NCBI GenBank assembly: GCA_009746045.1
Contig: RPFO01002346.1
Coordinates: forward strand, 1-31,608
Length of the DNA: 31,608 nt
Direction of reading: 5' to 3'
DNA from: Mesostigma viride
Lineage: Eukaryota; Streptophyta; Mesostigmatophyceae; Mesostigmatales; Mesostigmataceae
Shown piece after piece: positions 15,851 through 27,448 of this stretch. The position numbers were made by a program, and so were the translations under genes. Below the pieces are notes generated by a model. It saw nothing but the letters and a program-made list of their open reading frames with translations, did no database searches and was not told the origin of the DNA. Position 1 is the stretch's first letter; each line of letters starts with the position of its first letter.

Positions 15851-16586
15851 AATTATTTCTATTTAATAAAAATAATATTTTTATTATTCACTATATTTCT
15901 TCTATAAAAATTTCACTATATTTCTTCTATAAAAATTGAAAGACAAGATATTTTCAAAAACAAAGTATTATTTCATGCGTGCCTTTAAAACGCAAAAATG
16001 AATTAGATGCTTTTAAAAGATGTATGAGAATAGCTTTAGAAAAGGATCCAGTTCTTTTCGCTACCTATGCCATGGATGACGTCGACCAATTGCAGACTAT
16101 TTATCAAAATTTTGTCCCTTTGGCCAGATAGGTACAAATAGAAATTTTTAATATTCCAGAAAAATAAGCCTCTTCTCTACTAAATATACCCATGACAATT
16201 AGTACAGTCGAACCTTAGAACCAAAAACCATACACAGTCAGGATAAAAATTGGTGAATAAAAACAAAGTGCACTTATGCCGATTAACCCCATTATATGTT
16301 TTTTGTTTTTTTTCGAGCAAAAGAATTTTTATCGGAAAAGCTCTCTTGATTTCATTTCTGAAAAAAAATTAATACTAATTAATTTACAAGGAAAAATATT
16401 AATTATTTAACAAAGAAAATTGATGTGCTATCGGGGAAAAATCAAATCCAAGCACAATTTGAAATTCGCAAAGCAAGAAACTAAATTCTTTTTTGGAATC
16501 TTTTGTTTATAATTCTATGTATAAATTTTCTTAAATAAGAACCTAATTATATTAAATCTACTTTTTATTTACTAAAAAAAATAACT
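15851..16586. other. Unassigned region, right-arm copy
   Basis: Mirror of 14729-15464. It contains the 2 x 25 tandem repeat at 15888-15937 and the unidentified frame at 15979-16131, followed by short open pieces in other frames. Confidence 0.4.
15979..16131 (+). pseudogene. Unidentified reading frame fragment, right-arm copy
   Basis: Same 50 codons as at 15184-15336, starting GTG CCT and ending at TAG; the frame is open from 15940. No difference from the left copy is seen. Confidence 0.35.
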
Positions 16587-16802
16587 ATGAGTCCTATTAT
16601 TATTAATAGTGTACGTTTAATATCTTCGCTTTTAACTATAGTTTTTATAATGCTTCCGAAAGTTGATACGTTTTCAAAAATAATGAAAAATAAAAAAATT
16701 TTGCTTAATTGGCAAGAAAATATATCTACTTTGTCTATCATTAAGTGGATTTCAATTATATTATTTTTAAGTAGTCATTGTGCTTTATTTATTACTTTAT
16801 AA
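16587..16802 (+). CDS. Possible SecG (Ycf47), right-arm copy
   Basis: The 71-residue protein is identical to the left copy at 14513-14728. The start is the ATG after an A-rich leader. Confidence 0.4.
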   Translation: MSPIIINSVRLISSLLTIVFIMLPKVDTFSKIMKNKKILLNWQENISTLSIIKWISIILFLSSHCALFITL

Positions 16803-17511
16803 AAATATTAAGAAATTAATTACATAATAAATATAATTATGAATTGAAAACTTATCTTTATAAATTATTTAAAGAAAAGTCATTGTAGATTCAATAAAAA
16901 TTTTAAAAACTACAAAAATAAATTCCACAAAAAAGACTCTATTAAATAGAAAGAAGAATACAAATCGAGAATACTGAACTTAGTTTTTGACAGACTTCCC
17001 TAAACAAAAAATGCTTATTCCCTTTTAACTTAATAGAGTCAATGAAAAAAAGATATTATAGTAGATCTGTTTATAAATTTCAAAAGATATATTCCTCTAA
17101 TGAACGAAGAAATAAAGTTTACTATTTTTAAATAATAGTAATAATATGTATTGATTATTAACTATCTTCCTCAACTTTAAAATGTTTTCTTGTTATACTT
17201 TTTTTATTTAATTGAAGATATACCAAAAAAACATTTTAATTTGATTTTAAAACTGATAAAACGCATGTAACAATGATTAAAAAATAGAAAATTAAAAAAA
17301 TTTTAATTTTTTATTCAAATAAAATTTTTATAAAAACTATTTTTTTTTGCTTAAAATTTATATTCAAGTTTTGATATTGTATGAAGAGTAGTCAGAAAAA
17401 ATATTTTTTTCTCTTTCAAAGATGCTTATAAGAAAAAATTTTATTAAATATTTTAGTATTTATTTTTCGTATTTAAAAAAAAATTTTGTCAATCAAACTA
17501 CATTTGACATA
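16803..17511. other. Spacer secG-like / ndhJ, right-arm copy
   Basis: Mirror of 13804-14512. The long-loop stem lies at 16935-17040. No gene is recognised. Confidence 0.6.
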
Positions 17512-18057
17512 TTAATATGCATCTTGTAATTCATAAAAATCAGGCGTAATATAATCTTTACGCAATGGCCAACCTATCCAATGTTCTGGCATTAAAATAC
17601 GTTTCAAATGAGGATGACCTTCATAATAAATACCAAACATATCATAAGATTCTCTTTCTTGAAAATCTGCTGTTTTCCATATCCAAAATACTGAAGGTAT
17701 TATTGGTTTAGTTCTAGGAACAAAAACTTTAATACATACTTCTTGAGGTTGGTCTGCATTATCATCTACTTTTGTTAAATGATATACACTAGCTAAATCT
17801 CCTCCTGGTGATACATCATATGCACATTGAGATCTAAGATAATTAAATCCATATGCATATAAAGCAATCGCGACAGATGTTAAATTTTGAGCTTTTACTT
17901 CTAAAGTTTCTACACCTTGGTAATCAAAACCTAAAGGTCTATGCATTAATTTCATTTCGATAAGCCAATTGCTTACTAAACCTTTTAATTCATTTTCTCT
18001 AACTAATAGTGTAGAATTATTTTCTAATTGTGCCATAGCATCATTATTTAATTGCAT
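17512..18057 (-). CDS. ndhJ: NdhJ, right-arm copy
   Basis: Intact; 181 residues, identical to the left copy including the [10 protein letters not shown] motif. The alternative start would be at 18036. It overlaps ndhK. Confidence 0.97.
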   Translation of the reverse strand: MQLNNDAMAQLENNSTLLVRENELKGLVSNWLIEMKLMHRPLGFDYQGVETLEVKAQNLTSVAIALYAYGFNYLRSQCAYDVSPGGDLASVYHLTKVDDNADQPQEVCIKVFVPRTKPIIPSVFWIWKTADFQERESYDMFGIYYEGHPHLKRILMPEHWIGWPLRKDYITPDFYELQDAY

Positions 18058-18787
18058 TCTTTTTAGTCATTTCAAAAATTAAATTTACAGGGACTCCAGT
18101 TGCTTCGGAAAGACTTCTAGGTGGAGTTTGACGTGCAGAACTATTTAAGTACTTACCTGTATATACAGGAGAGGATAATGTTAGTTCATGTTTAATACTA
18201 TGATAGCGATGTGTTTGTGCTAGTTTACCTCTTTCTACTAAATTTTCTTGAGCTACTTTTTTGCGTAATTTGATTACTGCATCTATTATAGCTTCTGGTT
18301 TTGGAGGACAACCTGGTAAATAAACATCTACAGGTATTAATTTATCTACTCCTCTTACAGTACTATATGAATCTGTACTAAACATACCACCAGTAATTGT
18401 ACATGCGCCCATTGCAATAACATATTTAGGTTCTGGCATTTGTTCATAAAGTCTTACTAAAGAAGGAGCCATTTTCATAGTAACAGTTCCAGCTGTAATA
18501 ATTAAATCAGCTTGTCTTGGACTACATCTAGGCACAAGACCAAAACGATCAAAATCAAATCTAGATCCTAATAAACATGCAAATTCAATAAAACAACAAC
18601 TTGTACCATATAATAAAGGCCATAGACTTGAAAGCCTAGCCCAGTTATATAAATCGTTAAGTGTTGTTAATATCAATTGATTAGATACATTTTGTGTAAC
18701 TTGAGGTTTTTCTATATTGTAATTAATTAGTCTTTCATTAGTATCACTATTTTTGTCTGATTCTATTCCTACAGATTTTATGACCAT
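18044..18787 (-). CDS. ndhK: NdhK, right-arm copy
   Basis: Intact; 247 residues from the ATG supported by a Shine-Dalgarno sequence; the earlier ATG at 18808 would add seven. All four cluster cysteines are present. Identical to the left copy. Confidence 0.97.
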   Translation of the reverse strand: MVIKSVGIESDKNSDTNERLINYNIEKPQVTQNVSNQLILTTLNDLYNWARLSSLWPLLYGTSCCFIEFACLLGSRFDFDRFGLVPRCSPRQADLIITAGTVTMKMAPSLVRLYEQMPEPKYVIAMGACTITGGMFSTDSYSTVRGVDKLIPVDVYLPGCPPKPEAIIDAVIKLRKKVAQENLVERGKLAQTHRYHSIKHELTLSSPVYTGKYLNSSARQTPPRSLSEATGVPVNLIFEMTKKNAIK

Positions 18788-19140
18788 TCTAAAGCTCCTT
18801 TTCGCCAAGCGTATACTAAGCCTATAATTAAAATAGATAAAAAAATCAAAGTTTCTAGAAAAGCTGTTATTCCTAAGTCTTTAAATACAATGGCCCACGG
18901 ATATAAAAATAAAGTTTCTACATCAAAAATTACAAAAATTAAAGCAAACATATAATAACGTATGTTGAATTGGACCCAAGCTTCACCCATTGGTTCAATT
19001 CCTGATTCATAAGTCATTTTTTTCTCAATTCCGCTTAATTTTGGTCTAATTAATTTGGAACCGGAAAGTGCTAATATGGGTACTAAGCAAGCAACGATAA
19101 AAAATACAACAAATGAATCATATCCTTCAAGAATAAACAT
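18778..19140 (-). CDS. ndhC: NdhC, right-arm copy
   Basis: Intact; 120 residues, identical to the left copy; overlaps the start of ndhK by ten bases. Confidence 0.99.
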   Translation of the reverse strand: MFILEGYDSFVVFFIVACLVPILALSGSKLIRPKLSGIEKKMTYESGIEPMGEAWVQFNIRYYMFALIFVIFDVETLFLYPWAIVFKDLGITAFLETLIFLSILIIGLVYAWRKGALEWS

Positions 19141-19280
19141 ATTATTTTATCCAATCATATTTTTTATAGAATAAAAAATAATTTTTTTATTTGATTAAAT
19201 TGTACAACTAGCTTACAAAAAAGGCCATTATATAATAAGAATTTACTTGACTATAGTATGAAACACAATCTAATAAACTA

Positions 19281-19347
19281 ATAAATTTGAAAAATACTAA
19301 TAGTTATAATGATGATTTTTATAACTATTAGTATTTTTCAAATTTAT
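19281..19347. repeat. Long inverted repeat next to trnH, right-arm copy
   Basis: 29-base arms with a 9-base loop, mirror of 11968-12034. Confidence 0.8.
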
Positions 19348-19376
19348 CAATTTACAAAAAATTTTTTATAAAGAAA

Positions 19377-19450
19377 GGGCGAACGACGGGGTTCGAACCC
19401 GCGAATAAAGGAGTCACAATCCTTTGCCTTACCACTTGGCCACGCCCGCC
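19377..19450 (-). tRNA. trnH-GUG: tRNA-His (GUG), right-arm copy
   Basis: Identical to 11865-11938, with the -1 G and discriminator C. Confidence 0.95.
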
Positions 19451-19847
19451 ATACTTTTTTATACAAATATAACATTCATTAACAAATTAGTCTAGTTTTT
19501 TAAATTGATTAATATAAAATTATATGTTTTTAGGTTTTGAAAGTTATAAAAATAATAATTTACATTTATTACCATTTTATTAATTGATAGTAAATTTTAT
19601 ATGCATAAATAAATGAAATTTATTTAAATAAATTCTCCATATGTTTGTTGCTTATTCTTTTTTAAGATCTCGATCAATCAATTTTCAATTTATTTTAACA
19701 ATACAATATATGTGAGGTTTATATTTTGAGAATTTTTCCACACATTTTTATACTTGTGTGGAAAAAAAGCATCCATATTTGAATATTATGTAATTTATAT
19801 AAATAGTCATAAATATCGTTTGAATTGATCATGAAAATTAGTTGTAT

Positions 19848-20360
19848 TTATTTCTTTTGATAATCTATAGGTTTTTCATAATCAATAGAAGATATGTTTA
19901 TATCATTCCAATTTGATGGAACTAAAGAATCTTTTGTATATTTAGAATTTTCTTTCAATTGAAAATTATTGTTTTTCTTTTCTTTTTTTCCTCTTTGATT
20001 CAAATTAATGTCGTATTTAGATGGTGGTTGAAATTTAATTATACGATTATTACTATTATTTTTGTTTTGTGTGGAAAATAGTGACTTATTGTTTTCTTTA
20101 GGAACTCTTAATTTTAAACTTTCTATAATAAAACAAAGTGCAGTGCCAGTGGACAACATTTGTCCAAAAAGTAAAATAGGGTCTAGTCGCCATCCTTGAA
20201 AAATAAGGATTCCTCCAATTAACAGAGCAACTGAAGAAAAAAAAATATCATGATCTCTAGAAATTTCAGGTTTGATCGTTCTAGTTATATATAAGAGAAT
20301 GCCTCCGCACACTACTGCTATTCCTAAGATAGTACTGGGACCAAATTCAATATTAATCAT
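19848..20360 (-). CDS. ycf66: Ycf66, right-arm copy
   Basis: Intact; 170 residues, identical to the left copy. The hairpin after the gene is at 19733-19766. Confidence 0.95.
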   Translation of the reverse strand: MINIEFGPSTILGIAVVCGGILLYITRTIKPEISRDHDIFFSSVALLIGGILIFQGWRLDPILLFGQMLSTGTALCFIIESLKLRVPKENNKSLFSTQNKNNSNNRIIKFQPPSKYDINLNQRGKKEKKNNNFQLKENSKYTKDSLVPSNWNDINISSIDYEKPIDYQKK

Positions 20361-20555
20361 ATTTAAATTGTTTTTTTTTTATTTTATCACTGTTTTTATC
20401 CTTTGAAAATGCAAGTAAATTTTATAAAAATATTATGAAAATTAAGAAATTTATTAATAATAATAATAGCAATTGATATATTTTGTTTTTACAAGATTAC
20501 ATGTTATTTATTTTTTCTACAAAAAAAAAAGATATTTTTTAAGTACTAAATATCT

Positions 20556-20638
20556 TACCTTCGACCGGATTTGAACCGGTAAGCCTTTCGGCACATCGTT
20601 CTCAACAATGCGTGTATACCAAATTTCACCACGAAGGC
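20556..20638 (-). tRNA. trnL-GAG: tRNA-Leu (GAG), right-arm copy
   Basis: Identical to 10677-10759; anticodon GAG. Confidence 0.93.
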
Positions 20639-20748
20639 GATTCTAAAAAATAATATAAGGAAAAATATTATTTTTTATCATATTTTAAGTACAAGGTTTG
20701 ATAAATATGAATTTGAATTGATAGATATTAACATAACTACATTGACCA

Positions 20749-20824
20749 TTATGTTCTGTTGTAGTTAAGTATTTAGTCTTTCCAATATTGGAAAGACTAA
20801 ATACTTAACTACAACAGAACATAA
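20749..20824. terminator. 76-base perfect palindrome after psbM, right-arm copy
   Basis: Mirror of 10491-10566; 38-base arms, no loop. Being palindromic, it reads the same in both arms. Confidence 0.85.
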
Positions 20825-20833
20825 GCATGTTCT

Positions 20834-20929
20834 TTATTTATTAGTTTGAGCATAAAGAATAATTAAAAAAGCAGTTGGAATAATAATAAATAAAGCTGTA
20901 GCCATTAATGCAAGAATATTTGTTTCCAT
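20834..20929 (-). CDS. psbM: Photosystem II protein M, right-arm copy
   Basis: Intact; 31 residues, identical to 10386-10481. Confidence 0.95.
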   Translation of the reverse strand: METNILALMATALFIIIPTAFLIILYAQTNK

Positions 20930-21092
20930 GATTTGATAATTCCAAATTATAAATAATTGTGTTTATGAATCTTTAAATTCATAAATTAAATGAAAAAAAC
21001 ATTCATATATCTAATCTAAATTTAAACTCATTTATTCTTTGAAAACTGAATTAAGTTATGTCAAAGAATAAAATATGACCAAGGCATAATTA

Positions 21093-21174
21093 TGAGCGGG
21101 GAGGGACTCGAACCCTCATGGCCGAAGCCGCCACATTTTGAGTGTGGTGCGTCTACCAATTCCGCCACACGCCC
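21093..21174 (-). tRNA. trnL-CAA: tRNA-Leu (CAA), right-arm copy
   Basis: Identical to 10141-10222, including the T/C acceptor mismatch. Confidence 0.93.
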
Positions 21175-21358
21175 AATGGATCAAATCAATGCAGATGCGC
21201 AAAATATACACCGAATCCTTCTACTATGCAAGAAAAGGATTCGATATTTTTTTACTATACATCTTACTGTTTATCCACATGAAAAAAATCAGTTACTAAT
21301 TATTAAAGATAACATATTAAATAATATATTCATTTTAATAAATAATTCTATATTATAG

Positions 21359-22868
21359 TTATATTGCCATTAACCAAGAACTATCTATGACTGTTTGTTG
21401 AGCAATAGAAATAATAGGATTTACAAAAATTCCAGAAATTGTAGTTCCTATAACACATATAAGAATACTTACTTCTATTGGAGTGATATCTTTTATAGAC
21501 CATCTTTTTTGACTATAATTTTTTATAGCAAAAGAAACTTCTGGAGATTCTTTGATGATCATCATTTTTATTATTTTTATATAATAAAAAATAGAAATAA
21601 CACTAGTTAATAAACCTACAAAAACTAATAAGTAAGATCCAGCTTCCCAGCCAGCCCAAAATAAATATAATTTTCCAAAAAAAACCACCAAAAGGTGGAA
21701 TACCACCTAACGACAATAAGCAAATACTTAAACATAAGGCTAATATAGGATCTTTTAGATATAAACCTCCATAATCCCTAATTTGATCACTACCCGTTTT
21801 CAAACTAAATAAAATTACACATGCAAAAGCTCCTAAATTCATAAATAGGTAAATTAACATGTATACTAACATACTAGAATAACCATTTATATTTCCCGCA
21901 AGTAATCCTACTAATAAAAAACCTGCTTGAGCAATTGATGAATATCCTAGCATACGTTTAATATTTGTTTGACTAATAGCAATGATATTACCAATAGCCA
22001 TGCTTAAAATAGCTAATATTTGAAAGATATTATGCCACTCGTTTATAATGTATGGAAATAAAATAGTCATTATTCTTGTAGCTAACATTAATCCTGCTGC
22101 TTTAGAACTAACAGATAAAAAAGCTACGACAGGAGTTGGTGCTCCTTCATACACATCTGGAGCCCATTGATGAAAGGGAGCTGCAGCTATTTTGAAAGAT
22201 ATTCCTACAATAATTAATGCTAGTGCTACTAAAGATGCCAATGAATTACCATTCTGATCTTTAATCAAATTTGCTGCTATTTCATGAATTTCTATGTGAC
22301 CATGAGATAGTCCATATAATAGAGAAAATCCATAAAGTAATATAGAAGAACTAGCTGCACCAATTAATAAATATTTGATAGAAGCCTCATTAGAACGAAT
22401 ATCTTTTTTCATATATCCTGTAAGTATATATGAACATAATCCTAATGTTTCTAATGATAAAAATATCATTAGAATATCGTTAGAACCACATAGTAACATT
22501 GCTCCAAGAGTGGCTGTTAGAAATATAACTAAAAACTCTGATAAAGTTTTTTTTGAGTTTTCTAAATATTCTATAGATAAAAGTACACATAACATTGAAG
22601 AGAGTGCAATAAGCAAACGAAATGCTATACTTAGGGAATCTGTTTGAAAACTGCCAAGAAAAGCTGTAACTTCTTTTCCATTCCATTGGAATAATAAACT
22701 CAGCATACTTAAAATCAAACCTAAGATTGCCATATAAGGCAATACAGCATTGGCTCTTCTTTGAAATATTAGATCAATGATCAATATAAATAATGAAGAA
22801 CAAATAATAATTGCCTCTGGAAGCACGGCATCAATATTTAAGGAAGCAATCAGATCTTTAAATTCCAT
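21359..22868 (-). pseudogene. ndhB: ndhB, right-arm copy with one frameshift
   Basis: The first ~397 codons match the left copy, then an eight-A run at 21677-21684 (seven T in the left copy) shifts the frame within [11 protein letters not shown]. The correct C-terminal 105 residues continue in the next frame to 21359. The rest of the gene is unchanged. A single run-length difference in one of two mirror copies is more likely sequence error than decay. Confidence 0.9.
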
Positions 22869-23686
22869 AGCATTATACTTGATAAGTTATTAATATATCG
22901 ATTGTCATTTTTTATAAAACTTCATAGATTGTTTTAAGAGAAAAAATAGTTTACTATTTTTTTCAAAAAAAAATAGTAGAGAAATAATTATTTAGTATTT
23001 ATAATATTTTTTTCCTCTACATAAACAAATATATTATACATACTAAATAGATAGCAAATATTTATTATTTATAATAAATATTCTTAGAAAATTTATTCTT
23101 TATTTTTCAAAAAACAATGTTGACAAGGAATAAAGAAGAACTTTGAAACAGTAGTCATAGAATTTTACTTATATTAAAACAAATGAATAAATTTTATTTT
23201 CTTATCAGATAATACTTAAAAAAAAATAATAATTATTGTTATTTTCCCTACTATTTTAAAGATTTATAAATAAAATTTGTATAAATATTGTTTTATTATT
23301 TCGTGAATTAATCTTGTTAAATTAGATTTTAAAAATGGATATTTTACTAAAGATTTTGATTCGCAAATAAAAATATAAGAACTTGATAAAATAAAATAAA
23401 ATAATATTAACTCGTAAACAATAAATTAGATGACAGCAAGACATAAAACAATAAAATAATTAAACTTTGATTTTTCAATGAATAAATCTTTAATTATATA
23501 ACTAATAGGTTAATAAAATTCATAAGAGAATATTATTGTAATAAATAAGAAAAGACATTTTATATTATCTTTTTCTTATAAACAGTGAGAGTCAATTTTT
23601 TCATTTTTGTTTTACTTCAAAACCATTTTTTAAAACATTATTTTTCTCGTTGATACATTTTATATAAAAAGATCATATATATTTAA
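22869..23686. other. Divergent spacer ndhB / bioY-like, right-arm copy
   Basis: Mirror of 7630-8447; no gene recognised. Confidence 0.6.
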
Positions 23687-24357
23687 ATGAATAAATTTTT
23701 TTCAATCAATATTATTCTATGGGCATTAATTGGATTAAATTTTCATATTCTGAGTTATTCTCTAAAAATAAGTATTAGTAATTTTCCATGGCAATGGCCA
23801 CAAGAAGGATTAGAAACATATATGATCCATACTGATTATTATTTAGGTTCTATATTATTTATATCTTTTTTAGGAGGTAGATTTGCGTCTTTAATTTCAC
23901 AATTAGCTTATCAAATAATACAAATTAATATAGTCCAATTGATCATATTTTTTCTAAAAATTTACATATTTCTTTTTTATTACCCAATATTTTGAATCAA
24001 CTTATAAATTTAGATACTAATAGAGGAACAATAACAGAATATACATGCATTCAAGATCATATAATTAATAATGGATGGTTATCATATTTTGTTGTTAATC
24101 TAATATCATATGACCTATTTGAAAATACATTAAATCAATATAATACTCAAGCAATTGATTCTTTTTTTAATAAAAGCGTAATTTTTTTGATAAGACTTTA
24201 TATTATGAACATCTTATTTAGTTTATTAACAAGTAATTCATTAAATGAATGGATTATGTATTCTATAAAAGACAATTTTTTATTACTGCCAAATCAATTA
24301 ATTATTATTTGTTCAGTGGTATTATTAGTATTTTTATTACAATTTTGTGTGTATTAA
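23687..24357 (+). pseudogene. bioY: bioY-like, right-arm copy with one frameshift
   Basis: Codons 1-90 match the left copy. A T-run at 23948-23953 has six T (seven in the left copy), so the frame stops at 23995. The remaining ~120 residues from NQLINLDTNRG onwards are open in the next frame to 24357. Most likely a homopolymer miscount. Confidence 0.75.
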
Positions 24358-24652
24358 TGGAGAAAATAAATTAAATATCTAATTTATTTGCAATACTGCA
24401 TTTCTATTAACAAAATGAAGAAGAACAAAGACTTTAATAACTTGTTATAATTTAGAAGATACTTTCTTGCTTTTTTCTCATAGAGTGAGAAATAATCTTA
24501 AATTATGGTATTTGTTATAAACATATATATTTTTAAAATATATATAATGCAAATAAAAATCTAATGATGCAGAATAGCTTCGTAGATTTTCCATATTGTT
24601 TCTATTTTTTGAAACATAATTTATATAAAAATGTAAATAAGGCAATAAATTA

Positions 24653-24763
24653 ATGATCGCTTCCTATTTACCTTCTATTTTAGTACCTTTAGTAGGTTTA
24701 GTGTTTCCAGCAATTGCAATGGCTTCACTGTTTTTATATATTGAACAAGAAGAAATTAGTTAA
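24653..24763 (+). CDS. psaI: Photosystem I subunit VIII, right-arm copy
   Basis: Intact; 36 residues, identical to 6552-6662. Confidence 0.96.
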   Translation: MIASYLPSILVPLVGLVFPAIAMASLFLYIEQEEIS

Positions 24764-24812
24764 TTAGAATTTTTTAAAAATTTAACTACAACATTTTTTT
24801 TATTGTTTTGTA

Positions 24813-24852
24813 CTTCTTCCAGGGGGCTAATGGAACCGTATCCTGGAAGAAG
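24813..24852. terminator. Strong hairpin psaI / psbJ, right-arm copy
   Basis: The 11-bp stem and 18-base loop, mirror of 6463-6502. Confidence 0.75.
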
Positions 24853-24955
24853 ATACTAAAACTATTTCTAAGTTAGTAAATTTTTTACTATGTGCATAAT
24901 ACTATAATTTTTCTATGTATATATACATATACATATACATAGATGGTTCACTTTG

Positions 24956-25084
24956 TTATAGTGATGATCCTAAACCAGAATAAGAACCATAAAAAAATAA
25001 AGCAAGTAAACCTATAGCTAAAAGACCTACAACTGTACCCACTAACCATAGTGGGATTCGTCCGGTAGTTCCAGTATTAGACAT
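24956..25084 (-). CDS. psbJ: Photosystem II protein J, right-arm copy
   Basis: Intact; 42 residues, identical to 6231-6359. Confidence 0.99.
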   Translation of the reverse strand: MSNTGTTGRIPLWLVGTVVGLLAIGLLALFFYGSYSGLGSSL

Positions 25085-25187
25085 GAATATTCCTCTATTC
25101 CATTTTCGATAAAAGGTCAGTGCTCATGACCCAAGTAGCAATAGGTATAAAAATGACTTAACTATATAAATTAATAAAAAAATTTAA

Positions 25188-25304
25188 TTAGTTAAAAATA
25201 TAACTGGAGAATAAAATTGCTAATACAAAAATAAGCAATAATCCCCAATAAAGACTAGTACGATTTAATTCAACTTCTTGTTTGTTAGGATTTGGTTCTG
25301 TCAT
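25188..25304 (-). CDS. psbL: Photosystem II protein L, right-arm copy
   Basis: Intact; 38 residues, ATG start, identical to 6011-6127. Confidence 0.99.
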   Translation of the reverse strand: MTEPNPNKQEVELNRTSLYWGLLLIFVLAILFSSYIFN

Positions 25305-25322
25305 AATAACCTCTTATACCTG

Positions 25323-25716
<394 letters not shown>

Positions 25717-26253
25717 GCCAAGCTCCTTACGTGAAAATAGATTGATCTTATCTTATTTGAGATAGATCCAAAACCAATAAAGAGGATTGTGGTACCTCTA
25801 TACCCTTAGAATTTTTTTCTAAGTATAATTATAATTATATTATTTCTTTGACATTTTCACTTATTCTTAATTTAGTTAAGTAAAAATAAGCTATTTGTAA
25901 AGATTGTAGACTACTACTCACTTGTTCATTTGCAGAGGTTTCTGTCTTATAGAAGTTATAAATGTTGCTATAAGCAACTAATTCCATCTTTTCTGCAAAT
26001 TAACACACTATGTTTTATCACTACAACAATATTTATTGTTGCTTGAATTTTCAGTCAATGGAAACTAGAATATTCAAATATGAACATCACTCTTGTCAAA
26101 GAGAAATACTCCATTGCCATTAGTATATCCTTGAGGGCTTAACAGAGCAAGGTTTTTTTTATAGATATAATAATCCGTTTATTATAAAATATTCTTTTTT
26201 TCAAATTTAAAAATAATAATTATTATTTTTAAATTAAATATAATTTGTTTTAG
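25717..26253. other. Leader and spacer upstream of psbE, right-arm copy
   Basis: Mirror of 5061-5597. It contains the 50-codon frame of unknown function at 25835-25987 (minus strand), intact. Confidence 0.5.
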
Positions 26254-26325
26254 AGCGGGTAACGCGATTCGAACGCGCGACATCAACCTTGGCAAGGTTA
26301 CGCTCTACCACTGAGCTATACCCGC
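26254..26325 (-). tRNA. trnG-GCC: tRNA-Gly (GCC), right-arm copy
   Basis: Identical to 4989-5060; its probable promoter mirrors to 26341-26369. Confidence 0.97.
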
Positions 26326-26418
26326 ATTAAATTATAAAGAATTATTCCACAGAATAATTAATTTGTCAATCAAATAAGAGAAAAGAAAAAGGATGATAAA
26401 GAAATGAATTCAATTATT

Positions 26419-26450
<32 letters not shown>

Positions 26451-26777
26451 AATTTTTTTTTCATAAAACTAGTATTCAAAAAATTACTCATGAATAAACA
26501 AATATTTAAGTGTAAGTATACATAAAAAAATATATTTTTATCTTTTTTTTAGACTAAAAAAGAAAGAAATATTTAATATAATTCCTAATTTGAATTATAT
26601 CTTTGTTTACAAAAATTTTTAATTATTTGTCTATGTTTTTATTAAAAACTGTTCTTAGATAATTTGATTTAATTATTTAATATCAGATAATAATAGTTAA
26701 GATATATTTTATTTATTTCAAATAAATAATTTTAATAAACTAAAATAATATTCTAATATTAAAAATATTGTTGTTAT
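26326..26777. other. Spacer trnG / psbZ, right-arm copy
   Basis: Mirror of 4536-4988, one base shorter, with the AAT/ATT microsatellite near 26419-26450. Confidence 0.6.
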
Positions 26778-26966
26778 TTAAACAACAAAAGAATTTAGAA
26801 TGCCTACAGCAAATACTAAACTAATCCATAATAGAGCTCCAGAAAAAACAAAATTCTTGGATTTTACCCAACCTTCTGGAGAAGCAAATATTACAGGAAC
26901 GCCAATAACCATTAGAAAAGATGTTGCAATTAATGCAAGAACTGTTAATTGAAATGCAGCAAGCAT
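26778..26966 (-). CDS. psbZ: Photosystem II protein Z, right-arm copy
   Basis: Intact; 62 residues, identical to 4347-4535, with the same GAGGAG site upstream. Confidence 0.98.
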   Translation of the reverse strand: MLAAFQLTVLALIATSFLMVIGVPVIFASPEGWVKSKNFVFSGALLWISLVFAVGILNSFVV

Positions 26967-27290
26967 AGTGTGTTTCTCCTCAATATATGAACACTATAAA
27001 TAGTATTTTATTTCTTTTTTTAAATGAAATACAGCTAATTTATAAAAAAACATGCGTTTTGTTTTATGCATAATTTTTATACATAAAAAAAATTATTTAA
27101 CTTAATTTTTAATTTTATGCATAACTGTTTGATTTCATCAAATAAAAAATGTTCTTTTTTTATTTATATAAAAATATCAGTCAATAATAACTATAGTAAC
27201 AATTTCCATATATAATTGTATAGTAACACTTATATAGATAACATAAAAGAAAACATTTATGAATTGCTATTTTATAAACTAATAGTTATA

Positions 27291-27378
27291 GGAGAGGTGG
27301 CAGAGATGGTCGATTGCGTCTGATTTGAAATCAGATGAACCTTTTTAGGTTCCGAGGGTTCGAATCCCTCCTTCTCCG
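27291..27378 (+). tRNA. trnS-UGA: tRNA-Ser (UGA), right-arm copy
   Basis: Identical to 3935-4022. Confidence 0.96.
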
Positions 27379-27448
27379 AAGCCGCAATAATTATGAAATA
27401 TTTTTTGTGTATTACTTTTATGAATAAGTAAAAAGGATTTTTTAACCA